Assembly: GCF_030973515.1 (NCBI RefSeq)
Contig: NZ_JARGZA010000024.1
Location: 1 to 44,785 of the forward strand
Source: Jannaschia maritima
GTDB lineage: Bacteria > Pseudomonadota > Alphaproteobacteria > Rhodobacterales > Rhodobacteraceae
DNA length: 44,785 nt
Direction: 5' to 3'
A program made the translations under genes and the position numbers. Positions 1 to 8,374 of the stretch are shown piece after piece (the stretch's first letter is position 1; each line of letters opens with the position of its first letter). The notes under the pieces were generated by a model. That model was not told where the DNA came from. It did not search any database and saw only the letters and a list, made by a program, of their open reading frames with translations.

Positions 1-141
1 GTCGCGCCACTGGGCGTCCGTGAGCTCGAACGCGAAGGCACCCCCGGGACGGCCGGCCGTGCCGCGCCACAACGCCGCACCGCCCGCGGCCAGCACCAGC
101 GCGCCGCCGCCCAGGGCGGCCAAGGTGGTCCTGCGGTTCAT
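1..141 (-). CDS. N-terminus of a Tat-exported protein, probably peptide-methionine (R)-S-oxide reductase (MsrB-like); partial
   Basis: Only the first 47 codons are present; the gene runs off the left edge. The product begins MNRRTTLAALGGGALVLAAG, a twin-arginine-type signal (RR followed by a hydrophobic Gly/Ala/Leu stretch). After it comes FELTDAQWRD, which resembles the start of the SelR/MsrB domain of exported MsrB proteins, where a short beta strand precedes the 'LT..QW' helix. MsrB would reduce methionine-R-sulfoxide in periplasmic proteins. A strong ribosome binding site (GGGAGGGGAC) sits just upstream of the ATG at 141, so the start is well supported. The enzyme name rests on only about ten mature residues and could be wrong; the Tat signal is clear. 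Confidence 0.5.
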   Translation of the reverse strand, partial: MNRRTTLAALGGGALVLAAGGAALWRGTAGRPGGAFAFELTDAQWRD

Positions 142-315
142 GGATGTCCCCTCCCCTGTCGCGGACCACGCACGGCACGTGGACCTTCCCCATCATATGG
201 CGTTCTTCGCCGGATTGGCGAACGGCCCCTCCCCCCGGGGTGGCCCCGCGATCGCATGCACGGGGCGGGCCTTCCGTTCTGGACACCGATTCACGGTTCG
301 TTCACATGTGGCCTC

Positions 316-783
316 ATGTGCGAGGAACCGGAACTGTCGCTGGACCGGCCCATGCAACCGGGGCAGCTGCTGGCGCGGGGCGTGGCGCGCGCGTTGCGGG
401 CGCACGCCTTCACCTGCCTGGAGGAGTTCGTGCCGGAGCGCGGCAAGCGCCTGGACGTCATGGCGCTGGGTCCGAAGGGCGAGTTTTGGGTGGTGGAATG
501 CAAGTCGTCGCGCGCCGACTTCGCGGGCGATCACAAGTGGGAAGGGTACCTGCCCTTCGCGGACCGGTTCTTCTGGGCGGTGGACTGCGACTTTCCGACG
601 GAGATCCTGCCCGAGCACACCGGTCTGATCATCGCCGACGCCTTCGGCGCGGAGGTCATCCGTATGCCCGCCCTGACATCCATCAACGCGGCCCGGCGGC
701 GCAAGCTGACCCTGAAGTTCGCCCGCGACGCCGCCGCCCGTCTGCACTGGTCCCGCGATCCGATGCTGGCCGCGGCGGAGTAG
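316..783 (+). CDS. mmcB: MmcB family DNA repair protein (PDDEXK-like)
   Basis: A 155-residue protein of the MmcB family, described in Caulobacter as an SOS-associated repair protein. Most of its length fits the family: PGQLLARGVARAL, EEFVPERGKRLDVMALGPKGE, then WVVECKSSRADFAGDHKWEGYLPFADRFFWAVD. The spaced acidic and lysine residues (D in RLDVMAL, then E-C-K) match a PD-(D/E)XK nuclease core, so a nuclease-like fold is likely. The start at 316 (MCEEPEL) keeps a short N-terminus; an ATG at 352 (MQPGQL) is closer to the conserved region and one at 256 would add an unlikely leader. No clear ribosome binding site separates these choices. The gene stands alone, divergent from the MsrB-like gene. 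Confidence 0.8.
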   Translation: MCEEPELSLDRPMQPGQLLARGVARALRAHAFTCLEEFVPERGKRLDVMALGPKGEFWVVECKSSRADFAGDHKWEGYLPFADRFFWAVDCDFPTEILPEHTGLIIADAFGAEVIRMPALTSINAARRRKLTLKFARDAAARLHWSRDPMLAAAE

Positions 784-827
784 CGCGCCGGGTTCCCGGC
801 CGGTCCGGTTCCCCCTAGCGTGATCCG

Positions 828-2723
828 ATGGAGGAACGGCGTGCGATCGACGTGGACGGATCCCCCGGGGCGATCGACGTCCCGGAAGGCGAGATCGTCG
901 CGCTGCGCGTCGGGGCGATCGTCCGGCTGACGCCCATGATGATGGGCGCGAACATAGCGAACGTGACGGCGACGCTTCTTGCCCTGTGGTGGACGTACCG
1001 GATCGACGCCACGACCGTCGTCTGGGCCGGTGTGGTCTGTGGCTATGCCGCCTTCATGCTCTGGACGTGGTTCGCACGGCGGAACAAGCCGTTCCCGCGA
1101 TCGCTGTCGCCGCGCACGGAACGGCGCGTGGTCGTCTTCGCGGTGATCCTGGGCCTGATCTGGGCCTATCCCGGCCTGGGCATCATGCCGGACTCACCCC
1201 CGTTGGCGCAGGCGTTCCTGATCGCGCTGTGCGCCGGAATGACCGCGGGCGGCAGCCTCGCGCTGCATCCCGTGCCTATCGCGGCCCTGCTCTATGCCGC
1301 CATCGTCGTGGCCGCGCACATGGTGGGGTTCGCGTTGACCGGCCATGTCGTCTTTTGGGCCTTCGCGATCGTCGCGGCGATGTTCTTCGGCGTCGTCGTC
1401 TGGAGCACCCTGCGGCACGAGCAGATCTTCCTGTCCGAGTTCCTGTCCCGGCAACGCCTGGACCGGCACGCGGCCCGGGTCGAGCAGATGCTGGACGACG
1501 CCCGCCGCGACGCCGTCCACGACAAGGCCGAGTCGGAGGCGCGGTTGGCGCAGGTGCAGCGGCTCGATTCGGTCGGGCGGCTGACGGCAGGCATCGCGCA
1601 CGACTTCAACAACCTGCTCGCCGCGATCATGGGCAACATCGAACTGGCCCGTCTGGACCCCGATCGTTCGGACCTCGCGGTCTATCTGGACGAATCCCTG
1701 AAGGCCACGCGCCGCGGCGCGCACCTGACGGAACAGTTGCTGTCCTTCGGATGCAAGGCGGCGCTGCGACCCGAACCGACGGATTTGGCCACCGTGGGGG
1801 CGGAGCTGCTCGGCCTGGTCGAGCGGACCTTTCCAGCCAACGTATCCATCGACGCCGATCTCGGGGACGGCCGCTTCTTCGTGAACGTCGATCCGACGCA
1901 GCTTCAGACGGCGTTGCTGAACCTGCTCCTGAATGCGCGGGACGCCCTTCGGGATGGCGGCACGATCGGCATCGTGGCCCGGACGGTCGAGATCGAGCCG
2001 GGCGATCCGTCGGCCGGGGGCGAGGATCCATTGAAGCCCGGAGCCTATGTCGAGATCCTCGTGCGGGACGACGGGTCGGGCATTCCCCCCGACGCGTTGG
2101 AGCACGTCTTCGATCCGTTCTTCACGACGAAGGAGATCGGCGAAGGGTCGGGCCTGGGACTGGCGATGGTCTATGGGTTCGTGCGGCAATCGGGCGGGGA
2201 CGTGACGATCGAGAGCGAACCGGCCGGCGGCACGCGCGTCCGCTTGTTCCTGCCGGCGGCGACGGCGCCCGGGGACGACGTCGCGTCGTCCGAACCGGAC
2301 CCCGTGTCCGAGGACGGCGATGCCGCGTGCATCCTGCTGGTGGAGGACGACGCCGACGTCCGACGCGTCGTCGACGCGCAGCTGCGCCATCTGGGATATC
2401 GCACCCTCGTCGCGACCGACGGCACCGCCGCGCTGGAACTCCTGCGTGGGCGCGCGGACGTGGACCTGCTGCTCACGGATCTGGCGATGCCGGGACCGGT
2501 GCAGGGCGACGCGCTGATCTCGCTCGCCCTCGCCGAAGGTCACGTCGGCAAGGCGCTGTGCATGTCGGGGCGCCCGGACATCGCCGACGCCGCGGCCTAT
2601 CCCCGGATCGCCGGCGTTCCGATCGTCCGCAAGCCCGTCGACATGGCGCAGTTGGCACGGGAGGTGGAACGACTGCTTTCGCTGGCCCCGCGCGCCGGAA
2701 CGGATCGAGGCGCGACGGATTGA
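828..2723 (+). CDS. hybrid sensor histidine kinase / response regulator with integral membrane N-terminus
   Basis: A 631-residue protein. Residues about 35-195 hold roughly six hydrophobic segments and no recognisable periplasmic sensor domain. A charged linker (about 200-245) leads to a HisKA-type dimerisation helix, GRLTAGIAHDFNNLLAAI, with phospho-acceptor His258. The HATPase domain follows: N-box around NLLLNARDAL (365-374), G1 DDGSGIP (414-420), F-box FDPFF and G2 GEGSGLGLAM. A receiver domain occupies about 500-618, with acidic pair D507/D508, phospho-Asp D551 (LLLTDLAMPG) and Lys602. It is probably an intramembrane-sensing hybrid kinase whose signal is unknown. No partner regulator is adjacent. 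It ends 7 bp from the convergent RND permease gene. Confidence 0.9.
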   Translation: MEERRAIDVDGSPGAIDVPEGEIVALRVGAIVRLTPMMMGANIANVTATLLALWWTYRIDATTVVWAGVVCGYAAFMLWTWFARRNKPFPRSLSPRTERRVVVFAVILGLIWAYPGLGIMPDSPPLAQAFLIALCAGMTAGGSLALHPVPIAALLYAAIVVAAHMVGFALTGHVVFWAFAIVAAMFFGVVVWSTLRHEQIFLSEFLSRQRLDRHAARVEQMLDDARRDAVHDKAESEARLAQVQRLDSVGRLTAGIAHDFNNLLAAIMGNIELARLDPDRSDLAVYLDESLKATRRGAHLTEQLLSFGCKAALRPEPTDLATVGAELLGLVERTFPANVSIDADLGDGRFFVNVDPTQLQTALLNLLLNARDALRDGGTIGIVARTVEIEPGDPSAGGEDPLKPGAYVEILVRDDGSGIPPDALEHVFDPFFTTKEIGEGSGLGLAMVYGFVRQSGGDVTIESEPAGGTRVRLFLPAATAPGDDVASSEPDPVSEDGDAACILLVEDDADVRRVVDAQLRHLGYRTLVATDGTAALELLRGRADVDLLLTDLAMPGPVQGDALISLALAEGHVGKALCMSGRPDIADAAAYPRIAGVPIVRKPVDMAQLAREVERLLSLAPRAGTDRGATD

Positions 2724-2730
2724 GAGACCG

Positions 2731-5700
2731 TCATTCGGCCGCTCGCAGGGGCAGGACTTCGTGTTCGGACCTATCGCGTCCCGCCCGCCTCGCACCCGCC
2801 GCGCGGGCATGGACCAGCTTGAACGCGGGCGGGGTGAAGTAGAACGACACCACCGCCGACAGGGCCACGCCGCCAGCGACGGCCATGGCGAAGGGGGGCC
2901 AGAAGCCGCCGCCCGCCAGGATCAGGGGCAGGAAGCCGCCGACGGTGGTGATCGTGGTCGACACGATGTGACGCGACGAGGCCATGACCACGTCGGCCAT
3001 CGCGTCCGGATCGCCTATGGCGGCGTCCGCGTCCTTCTGCAGGGCGGTCATCACGATCAGGGCGGCGTTGATGCTGACCCCGATGGAGCCGATCAGCCCG
3101 ATGATCGCGTTGATCCCGAACGGATAGTCGAACACCGCCAGCGCCAGCATCGACAGGCCCGCCGACAGGCCCGCGACGACCAGCGCCACGCCCGCCAGGC
3201 GGAACGATCCGAAGGTCAGGACGACGACCGCGACCGACAGCGTGACGATCAGGCCCAGGGGGGCGATCAGGTTGTCCAGCGTGGACGCGCGGGCGTCGCT
3301 GTCGCCGCCCACCTCCAGCCGCAGGCCGGGGGGCAGGGCGAAGCCGGCCTCGTCCATGGCGGTCCGCACGCCCGCCAGCGCCTCCTCCGGCAGGACGCCG
3401 CGCAGCAGGAAGCCCTGCACGACGTTGACCCGTTCGCCGTTGCGCCGCGTGACCGTGCCCTCGCCCGGCACGACGGCGAGGTCGGCGATGGCGGACAGGG
3501 GCAGGGCGGGAAAGGCGCCCGCGGCGGCCGCTGCGGCGGCCCCGGGCGGCAGGATCGGCATGTCGCGCACGGCCGCCGGATCGGCCCGACGGTCGTCGCC
3601 CAGGCGGACGCGGACGGGCAGCTCCTCCGCCCCCTCCACCATCGAGCCGCCGATGGTGCCGGTCAGGGCGGATTCCAGTTGCGCCGCCACAGCGCCGGGG
3701 TCGAGGCCGATCTGCCGGGCCTGCGCCTCGTCCAGGGCGATCGTCAGCTTCGGCGCCCCCTCGGCCAGGGAGGCCCGGGCCAGGGTGACGGTCGGGTCGG
3801 CGGCGACCAGGCGGCGCAGGGCCTCGCCCCGTTCGCGCAGGGCGGCCAAGTCGTCGCCCACGAGCCGCAGCTCGATCGGGGCGCTGACCGGCGGGCCCTG
3901 GACCAGGCCGCGGACGAGGACCTGCGCTTCGGGCGCCAGGCGGGGCAGGTCGCGCTGCAGGGTGGGCAGCACGGCCTCCGTGGCATCGGCGGATGCGGTG
4001 CGGACCAGCGCCTGCGCGTGGCCCGGGGCGCGGTCCCGCCCGCCGGTGATGTTGTAGTAGAAGGCGGGCGCGGAGCCGCCGATCATCCACATCACGGATT
4101 CGATGCGCGGGTCCGCGCGCAGGGCGTCGTCCAGCCGGTCCACCACCTCCGCGGTCCGGTCGATGCCGGTGCCGGGGGGCATGTCGACCTCCAGGTGGAA
4201 CTGGTCGCGGTCGACACCGGGAAAGAATTGCGCCGTCTGCAGGGGCAGGGACGCGAAGCCGAGCGCGGGCAGGATCAGGGCCAGGGCGATGGATCGCACC
4301 GGGTTGCGCGCCGACCAATGCAGGGAGGTGCGGAAGGCCCGGCCGAGGGGTCCCGCGGGCAGCCCGCCCGCCCGCGCGCCGTCGGGCAGCACCCAGCCCG
4401 CGACGGCGGGCGTGATCGCGACGGCCACGACGAAGGACCAGCCCAGCATGACGACGACGGCCAGGGCGATGGATCCCACGAAGTCGCCCGCGGGGCCGGG
4501 CAGCAGGATCATGGGCACGAAGGACAGGGCGGTGGTGGCCGTGGACGCGAAGAGCGGCATCGCCAGCCGGCGCACGGCGCCCGCCACAGCGCGTTCGCGG
4601 GGCGCGCCGCCCCGCAGGCGGCGCCCGATCTCGTCGGTCATGACGATGCCCGCATCGACCAGCAGCCCCAGGGCCACGATCAGGCCGGTGACGGACATCT
4701 GGTGGATGGGCAGGCCGATGGCGTTCATCGTGGCCAGGGACGCCAGCGACACGACGGGCAGGATCAGGGCGACGATCAGCGCGGCCCGCAGGCCCAGCGT
4801 GACCAGGAGGACCGCGACCACCAGGGCCACGCCGATGGCCATGTTGGTCCCCACCTCCGCCAGGCGCTGGGCGGTATAGGTCGACTGGTCGAAGAGCAGC
4901 GCGGCCTCGATGCCACCGGGCAGGGTCGCCCCGAACGCGGCGAGGTCGTCGCGCAGATACGCGGCCCAGGCGTCCACCTGGACGCCCGCCTCCGGCATCG
5001 CGGCGACGAGGATCGCGGGGGCGCCCTGCGCCACGGCCCGTTCGGCGGGCGGGTCGCGGGGGCCGCGGTCCAGGGTCGCGACGTCGCCCAGGCGCAGCGC
5101 GGTGCCGTCGGGCCCGTCCCGCAGGACGATCCCGCGCAGGCGGGCCAGGCCGTCGATGGCGCCCGCGACCTCGACCACCAGGTCGTCGCCGCCGCCCGTC
5201 AGCGTGCCGGCCCCGACCTTCGCGTCCGACGCGGCCACGGCGCGGGCGACGTCGGCCGCGGTCAGGCCCAGCGTCGCGGCGCGCGGGGCGTCCAGGGTGA
5301 CGGTGATCTCCTCCTCCGGGGCGCCGAAGGTTTCGACCAGCTTGGTGCCCGGGACGTCGCGCAGGCGGTCGGCCAGGGCGTCGGCCCGCCGCGCGGCGAG
5401 GCCCAGCGGCGTGCCGGGGCGCGGGGTCAGCGCGACGATCGCGCCGTACGCGCCCGACAGGCTGTCGGTCTCCAGCTCCGGGGCGCGGGCGCCCGAGGGG
5501 AAGCGCAGGGCCGCGTCGGACAGGGCGTCGCGGACCTCCGACCAGATGCCGGGGATGGCGGCCGGGTCCACCGTCTCGACCAGCTCGACGGCGACGATGG
5601 ACACCCCCGTCGCGGAGGTGGAGGTGACGGTGTCGATCTCCGCGAACTCGCGCAGCTCCTCCTCGATCTCGGCGGTCACCAGGGCTTCCACCCGGGCGGG

Positions 5701-5859
5701 TTCGGCGCCGGGATAGATGGCGGTCACGGTGCCGAAGATGTTCGTGATGGTCGGATCCTCCTGCCGTCCGATGGTCAGCAGCGCGGAGGCGCCGGCGGCC
5801 AGGATCATCAGCAGGGCCAGGGCGACTAGGCGGGGCTGGCGGAAGGTCAGCGCCCCCAC
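2731..5859 (-). CDS. RND efflux transporter permease (AcrB/TriC type) with atypical proton-relay residues
   Basis: About 1042 residues, the normal RND length. TM1 is residues about 9-30, followed by GRQEDPTI, the R-x-EDP signature of the TriC-like branch. A first porter domain leads into TM2-TM6 (about 338-500), and the pattern repeats in the second half with TM8-12 at the C-terminus. The TM4 motif reads GLLVDAGIVMTDE, where AcrB has adjacent aspartates; here the pair is D402/A403. TM10 reads IGVSINAALIV, with no lysine where AcrB has K940. The GTG start at 5859 overlaps the end of the adaptor gene by 13 nt and has a GGAGG site eight bases upstream. It should work in the inner membrane with the adjacent adaptor and an outer-membrane channel encoded elsewhere. 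Substrate unknown. Confidence 0.9.
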   Translation of the reverse strand: MGALTFRQPRLVALALLMILAAGASALLTIGRQEDPTITNIFGTVTAIYPGAEPARVEALVTAEIEEELREFAEIDTVTSTSATGVSIVAVELVETVDPAAIPGIWSEVRDALSDAALRFPSGARAPELETDSLSGAYGAIVALTPRPGTPLGLAARRADALADRLRDVPGTKLVETFGAPEEEITVTLDAPRAATLGLTAADVARAVAASDAKVGAGTLTGGGDDLVVEVAGAIDGLARLRGIVLRDGPDGTALRLGDVATLDRGPRDPPAERAVAQGAPAILVAAMPEAGVQVDAWAAYLRDDLAAFGATLPGGIEAALLFDQSTYTAQRLAEVGTNMAIGVALVVAVLLVTLGLRAALIVALILPVVSLASLATMNAIGLPIHQMSVTGLIVALGLLVDAGIVMTDEIGRRLRGGAPRERAVAGAVRRLAMPLFASTATTALSFVPMILLPGPAGDFVGSIALAVVVMLGWSFVVAVAITPAVAGWVLPDGARAGGLPAGPLGRAFRTSLHWSARNPVRSIALALILPALGFASLPLQTAQFFPGVDRDQFHLEVDMPPGTGIDRTAEVVDRLDDALRADPRIESVMWMIGGSAPAFYYNITGGRDRAPGHAQALVRTASADATEAVLPTLQRDLPRLAPEAQVLVRGLVQGPPVSAPIELRLVGDDLAALRERGEALRRLVAADPTVTLARASLAEGAPKLTIALDEAQARQIGLDPGAVAAQLESALTGTIGGSMVEGAEELPVRVRLGDDRRADPAAVRDMPILPPGAAAAAAAGAFPALPLSAIADLAVVPGEGTVTRRNGERVNVVQGFLLRGVLPEEALAGVRTAMDEAGFALPPGLRLEVGGDSDARASTLDNLIAPLGLIVTLSVAVVVLTFGSFRLAGVALVVAGLSAGLSMLALAVFDYPFGINAIIGLIGSIGVSINAALIVMTALQKDADAAIGDPDAMADVVMASSRHIVSTTITTVGGFLPLILAGGGFWPPFAMAVAGGVALSAVVSFYFTPPAFKLVHARAAGARRAGRDRSEHEVLPLRAAE

Positions 5860-7016
5860 GACGCGCCCTCCGCCCCGGCGACGAGGACGGGCTCGCCCGG
5901 CACGACGCGGTGGGGGCCGGTGTCGATCACGCGCGCGCCCGGCGCGAAGGTGCCCCGCACGAAGGCGCGGTCGCCGGTGGCGTGCAGGATCTCGACCGCT
6001 TCCGCGGCGACCGTGTCGCCGGGGGTCAGGGTCAGCACCTCCCAGGTGCCGCGGATGGACTGGCGCAGGGCGGCCAGGGGGATCCAAGCGCCGGGCGGGT
6101 CGGCCGCGACCTGGTCTGCGACGACGACCTCGCCCCCCGCGCGGGCGGGTGGCGCCGCGTCCGCCGCGACGTCCAGCCAAACGACCCGCGACCGCGTTGC
6201 GGGGTCCAGGTCGGGGGCGATGCGCACGACGCGGGCGGACAGGTCGCGGGCCCCCGAACGCACGGTCGCCGGGTCGCCGGGGGACAGCCCGTCGGCCACG
6301 TCCGGGGCCAGCCCCGCCCGGAAGCGCGCGTCCCCGTCCTGCAGCACGTCCAGGACGGGGACGCCCGGTCCCGCGACCGCGCCCGCGTCCAGCATGCGGT
6401 CGCCGACCACCCCGTCGAAGGGCGCGCGCAGAGTGGCCTTGCCGATGCGCACGTCGAGCGCGCGGATCGCGGCTTCGGTCTGGGCCAGGCTGGCCTGTAG
6501 CTGCAGCAGCGACAGCGACGTGTCATCGACCCGCTGGTCCGTGGCGAAGCCGCGCTCGCGCAGCTCGGCCTGACGCGCGTCGGTCCGGCGGGCCAGCTCC
6601 ACCTGCGCGGCGGTGCCGTCGCGGGTCGCGACCAAGCGGTCCCGTTCGGCGCGCAGGAGGTCGGTGTCGAGGCGTGCCAGCACGGCGCCCCGGGCCACGC
6701 GGTCCCCTTCCTCCACCAGCACGGCGTCCACCGTGCCCCCTTCCTCGAAGGCCAGGGCCGTGCGCTGGGGCGCTTCGAACTGACCGGCGAAGCGGCGTTC
6801 GACGGCGAAGCGGCCCTGCAGGCGCAGCGGGATCGCCTGGACGGTCGTGCGGGGCGCGGCCTCCACCGGGGGCGCGTCCTCGCGCTGCGAGGACAGCGCC
6901 GCATGGCCTGCCACGACCGTGCCGCCGGCGATGGCGATCACGCCGAGGGTCAGGGCGGCCCGTCCGGTCGCTCGGAGGAGGCGGGTCGGCGTCGTGGCGC
7001 AGGTCGTGTCGGGCAT
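5847..7016 (-). CDS. RND periplasmic adaptor (HlyD/MFP family)
   Basis: A 389-residue membrane-fusion protein. An N-terminal hydrophobic segment (about 18-42) acts as signal or anchor. The split biotinyl-lipoyl domain is visible as FEEGGTVDAVLVEEGDRVARGAVLARLD (about 88-115) and later KATLRAPFDGVVGDRMLDAGAVAGPG (about 193-218), separated by an alpha-helical hairpin (DRLVATRDGTAAQVELARRTD ... LLQLQASLAQTEAAIRALD). Beta-barrel and membrane-proximal domains follow. It links the permease to an outer-membrane channel. It is the first gene of the two-gene unit and overlaps the permease start. The ATG at 7016 has GGAG eight bases upstream. The promoter region is shared with the TetR-type gene and contains a long dyad. 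Confidence 0.9.
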   Translation of the reverse strand: MPDTTCATTPTRLLRATGRAALTLGVIAIAGGTVVAGHAALSSQREDAPPVEAAPRTTVQAIPLRLQGRFAVERRFAGQFEAPQRTALAFEEGGTVDAVLVEEGDRVARGAVLARLDTDLLRAERDRLVATRDGTAAQVELARRTDARQAELRERGFATDQRVDDTSLSLLQLQASLAQTEAAIRALDVRIGKATLRAPFDGVVGDRMLDAGAVAGPGVPVLDVLQDGDARFRAGLAPDVADGLSPGDPATVRSGARDLSARVVRIAPDLDPATRSRVVWLDVAADAAPPARAGGEVVVADQVAADPPGAWIPLAALRQSIRGTWEVLTLTPGDTVAAEAVEILHATGDRAFVRGTFAPGARVIDTGPHRVVPGEPVLVAGAEGASWGR

Positions 7017-7030
7017 GGCTTGAACTCCAT

Positions 7031-7064
7031 GTTAGCACCCCTCACATATGTAAGCGAAGCTAAC
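7031..7064. promoter_or_regulatory. nested 34-bp dyad between efflux genes and TetR regulator: candidate operator
   Basis: Outer arms GTTAGC (7031-7036) and GCTAAC (7059-7064) are perfect inverted repeats. Inside them CTCACATATGTAAG (7041-7054) is a near-perfect palindrome around ACATATGT. Both share the same centre, 7047.5. The element lies between the divergent adaptor start (7016) and TetR start (7116). TetR proteins usually bind such dyads to repress themselves and the pump. The position and symmetry are seen directly; the protein bound is inferred. Confidence 0.65.
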
Positions 7065-7115
7065 TTCGTCAAGGGGCGTCTTGCGGGGGCGGGGCGGAAG
7101 GGGTTCAACGACGCG

Positions 7116-7706
7116 ATGGACGGGACCAAGACCTATCACCACGGCGACCTGCGCGGCGCGCTCCTGGAAGCGATCCGCGTGCTGGTGGAGCGCGACGGAC
7201 CCGACCGGTTCCGCATTGCGGAGGCGTGCCGGATCGCGGGCGTGTCGACGGCCGCGCCCTACAAGCACTTCGCCGACCGGGGCGAGATGCTGCGCGGCGT
7301 CGCGCTGGCGGGCATGACCCGGCTCCGGGACGCGATGGCGAATGCCACCGCCGCGCATCCGCCGGGCGATCCCATGCAGATCGCGGCGCTGGGCCGGTCG
7401 TATGTCGACTTCGCGCAGCGCGAACCGGGCGTCTTCCGCCTGATGTTCAGCCTGACGGAGGGGCACGAGAAGGACGCCGCCCTGCAGGCCGTGGGCGACG
7501 AGGCGGAGGCGATCGTGCAGCGGGTGGTGGCGGACGCGACCGGCCTGGACCCCGAATCACAGGATGCCAGGCTGCGCGCCTATGCGCTGTGGTGCTTCGT
7601 CCACGGCCACTGCTTCCTGACCCTGGACGGCAAGACCGACCCCCTGCCGCGTCCGGCGGAGGACGCGCTCCTCGCGATGGTCGGGACGCGGATGTTGGGG
7701 GGCTAG
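7116..7706 (+). CDS. TetR/AcrR family transcriptional regulator with WHG-type C-terminal domain
   Basis: A 196-residue regulator. Residues about 8-55 form the TetR helix-turn-helix (YHHGDLRGALLEAIRVLVERDG ... FRIAEACRIAGVSTAAPYKHFADRGEML). The C-terminal ligand-binding region carries FAQREPGVFRLMFS and ALWCFVHGHCFL, matching the WHG-type TetR C-terminal family. The ATG at 7116 starts exactly at the conserved N-terminus, with a purine-rich GGAAGGGG about 14 bases upstream; longer readings would run through the putative operator. It is divergent from the RND pair and is probably its repressor. The 3' end overlaps the convergent small gene by 4 nt. Confidence 0.88.
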   Translation: MDGTKTYHHGDLRGALLEAIRVLVERDGPDRFRIAEACRIAGVSTAAPYKHFADRGEMLRGVALAGMTRLRDAMANATAAHPPGDPMQIAALGRSYVDFAQREPGVFRLMFSLTEGHEKDAALQAVGDEAEAIVQRVVADATGLDPESQDARLRAYALWCFVHGHCFLTLDGKTDPLPRPAEDALLAMVGTRMLGG

Positions 7707-7888
7707 CGAACCTTGCGGGCCATTGCGGCGGCGGCGCGGATCTCGTCGGCGATCTCGTCGGCCTCGTCGGGGTCGAAGTCCATGGGGATCTCCGCGCCCG
7801 GGCGCTCGACGTAGAGGCGGACCATCCCCTGATCGGTGGGCCCGATCTGCAGGTTGGCTTCGGCGTCGGTCTGGTCGTTGATGCCCAT
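7703..7888 (-). CDS. small conserved protein, DUF6324-like
   Basis: A 61-residue acidic protein, MGINDQTDAEANLQIGP..., continuing QGMVRLYVERPGAEIPMDFDPDEADEIADEIRAAA. It resembles the small DUF6324 proteins of Rhodobacterales, identified here from memory of the family rather than by search. It has no signal, membrane segment or cysteine motif. The beta-rich first half and helical acidic second half suggest a small soluble domain. Function unknown. It overlaps the end of the convergent TetR gene. Confidence 0.65.
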   Translation of the reverse strand: MGINDQTDAEANLQIGPTDQGMVRLYVERPGAEIPMDFDPDEADEIADEIRAAAAMARKVR

Positions 7889-7981
7889 GCGGCGGGATTA
7901 CCGGGCGGGGCGAGCGGGGGCAAGCGGGCCGCGGCCCCACCCCTTGCGCCGCCCCGCGTCCCGGTCCATACGCGGCCCCGT

Positions 7982-8058
7982 GCCGGCGTAGCTCAGTTGG
8001 TTAGAGCGCCTGATTGTGGATCAGGAGGTCCCCCGTTCGAGCCGGGGCGCTGGTACCA
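7982..8058 (+). tRNA. tRNA-His (anticodon GTG), CCA encoded
   Basis: The cloverleaf is complete. Acceptor GCCGGCG (7982-7988) pairs with CGCTGGT (8048-8054); the D-arm is GCTCAGTTGGTTAGAGC; the anticodon stem-loop CCTGATTGTGGATCAGG carries GTG; the T-arm is CCCCG-TTCGAGC-CGGGG. The discriminator is A (8055), followed by encoded CCA. The base before the acceptor is T, not G, and pair 1:72 is G:U. This is the unusual His-tRNA identity set described for Caulobacter and related alphaproteobacteria, which lack G-1. Confidence 0.95.
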
Positions 8059-8071
8059 CCGCCCATCCCGC

Positions 8072-8374
8072 TCAATTCCCCACCCGCTCCCCCAGCGCGA
8101 TCTCGCGCAGCAGCGTGCCGCCGTCGTCGAACACGAAGACGCGGGCATCCGCGGTCGTCACGATCCAGAACCCCGGCGCCTGGGTCACGGCATGGGCCAC
8201 GGTCCCGTCGGGCAGGTCGAGTCCGGGCGGCACGCGCACGGTGCCGCCGGGCAGGGACGTGACCAACAGCGCGACCACCGTTATGACGCCGACGATCATC
8301 GTGGCGGTCAGGACCGTCACGAGGATGCGCAGGACACGCAGGTTCGCCGGTTCCGGCGGGGGAGTCGGATCCAT
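8072..8374 (-). CDS. small single-pass membrane protein, DUF6476-like
   Basis: A 100-residue protein with a short Pro-rich N-terminus (MDPTPPPEPANLRVLRIL), one transmembrane segment (about 17-38, TVLTATMIVGVITVVALLV) and a C-terminal domain with alternating strands (GFWIVTTADARVFVFDDGGTLLREI). The arrangement matches Rhodobacterales DUF6476 proteins, recalled rather than searched. The ATG at 8374 overlaps the divergent pseudouridine synthase ATG by two bases (the CATG shared by both). No strong ribosome binding site precedes it, so the start is less certain than the reading frame. Function unknown. Confidence 0.65.
   Translation of the reverse strand: MDPTPPPEPANLRVLRILVTVLTATMIVGVITVVALLVTSLPGGTVRVPPGLDLPDGTVAHAVTQAPGFWIVTTADARVFVFDDGGTLLREIALGERVGN

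Noticed and set aside
2761-5829. A 1022-codon plus-strand frame opposite the RND permease
   Set aside because: Composition is Gly/Arg/Gln/His-rich with no domain, as expected for the antisense of a high-G+C gene.
7982-8058. tRNA-His or tRNA-Met as integration site of a mobile element
   Set aside because: No integrase, no duplicated tRNA 3' end, and housekeeping genes on both sides.
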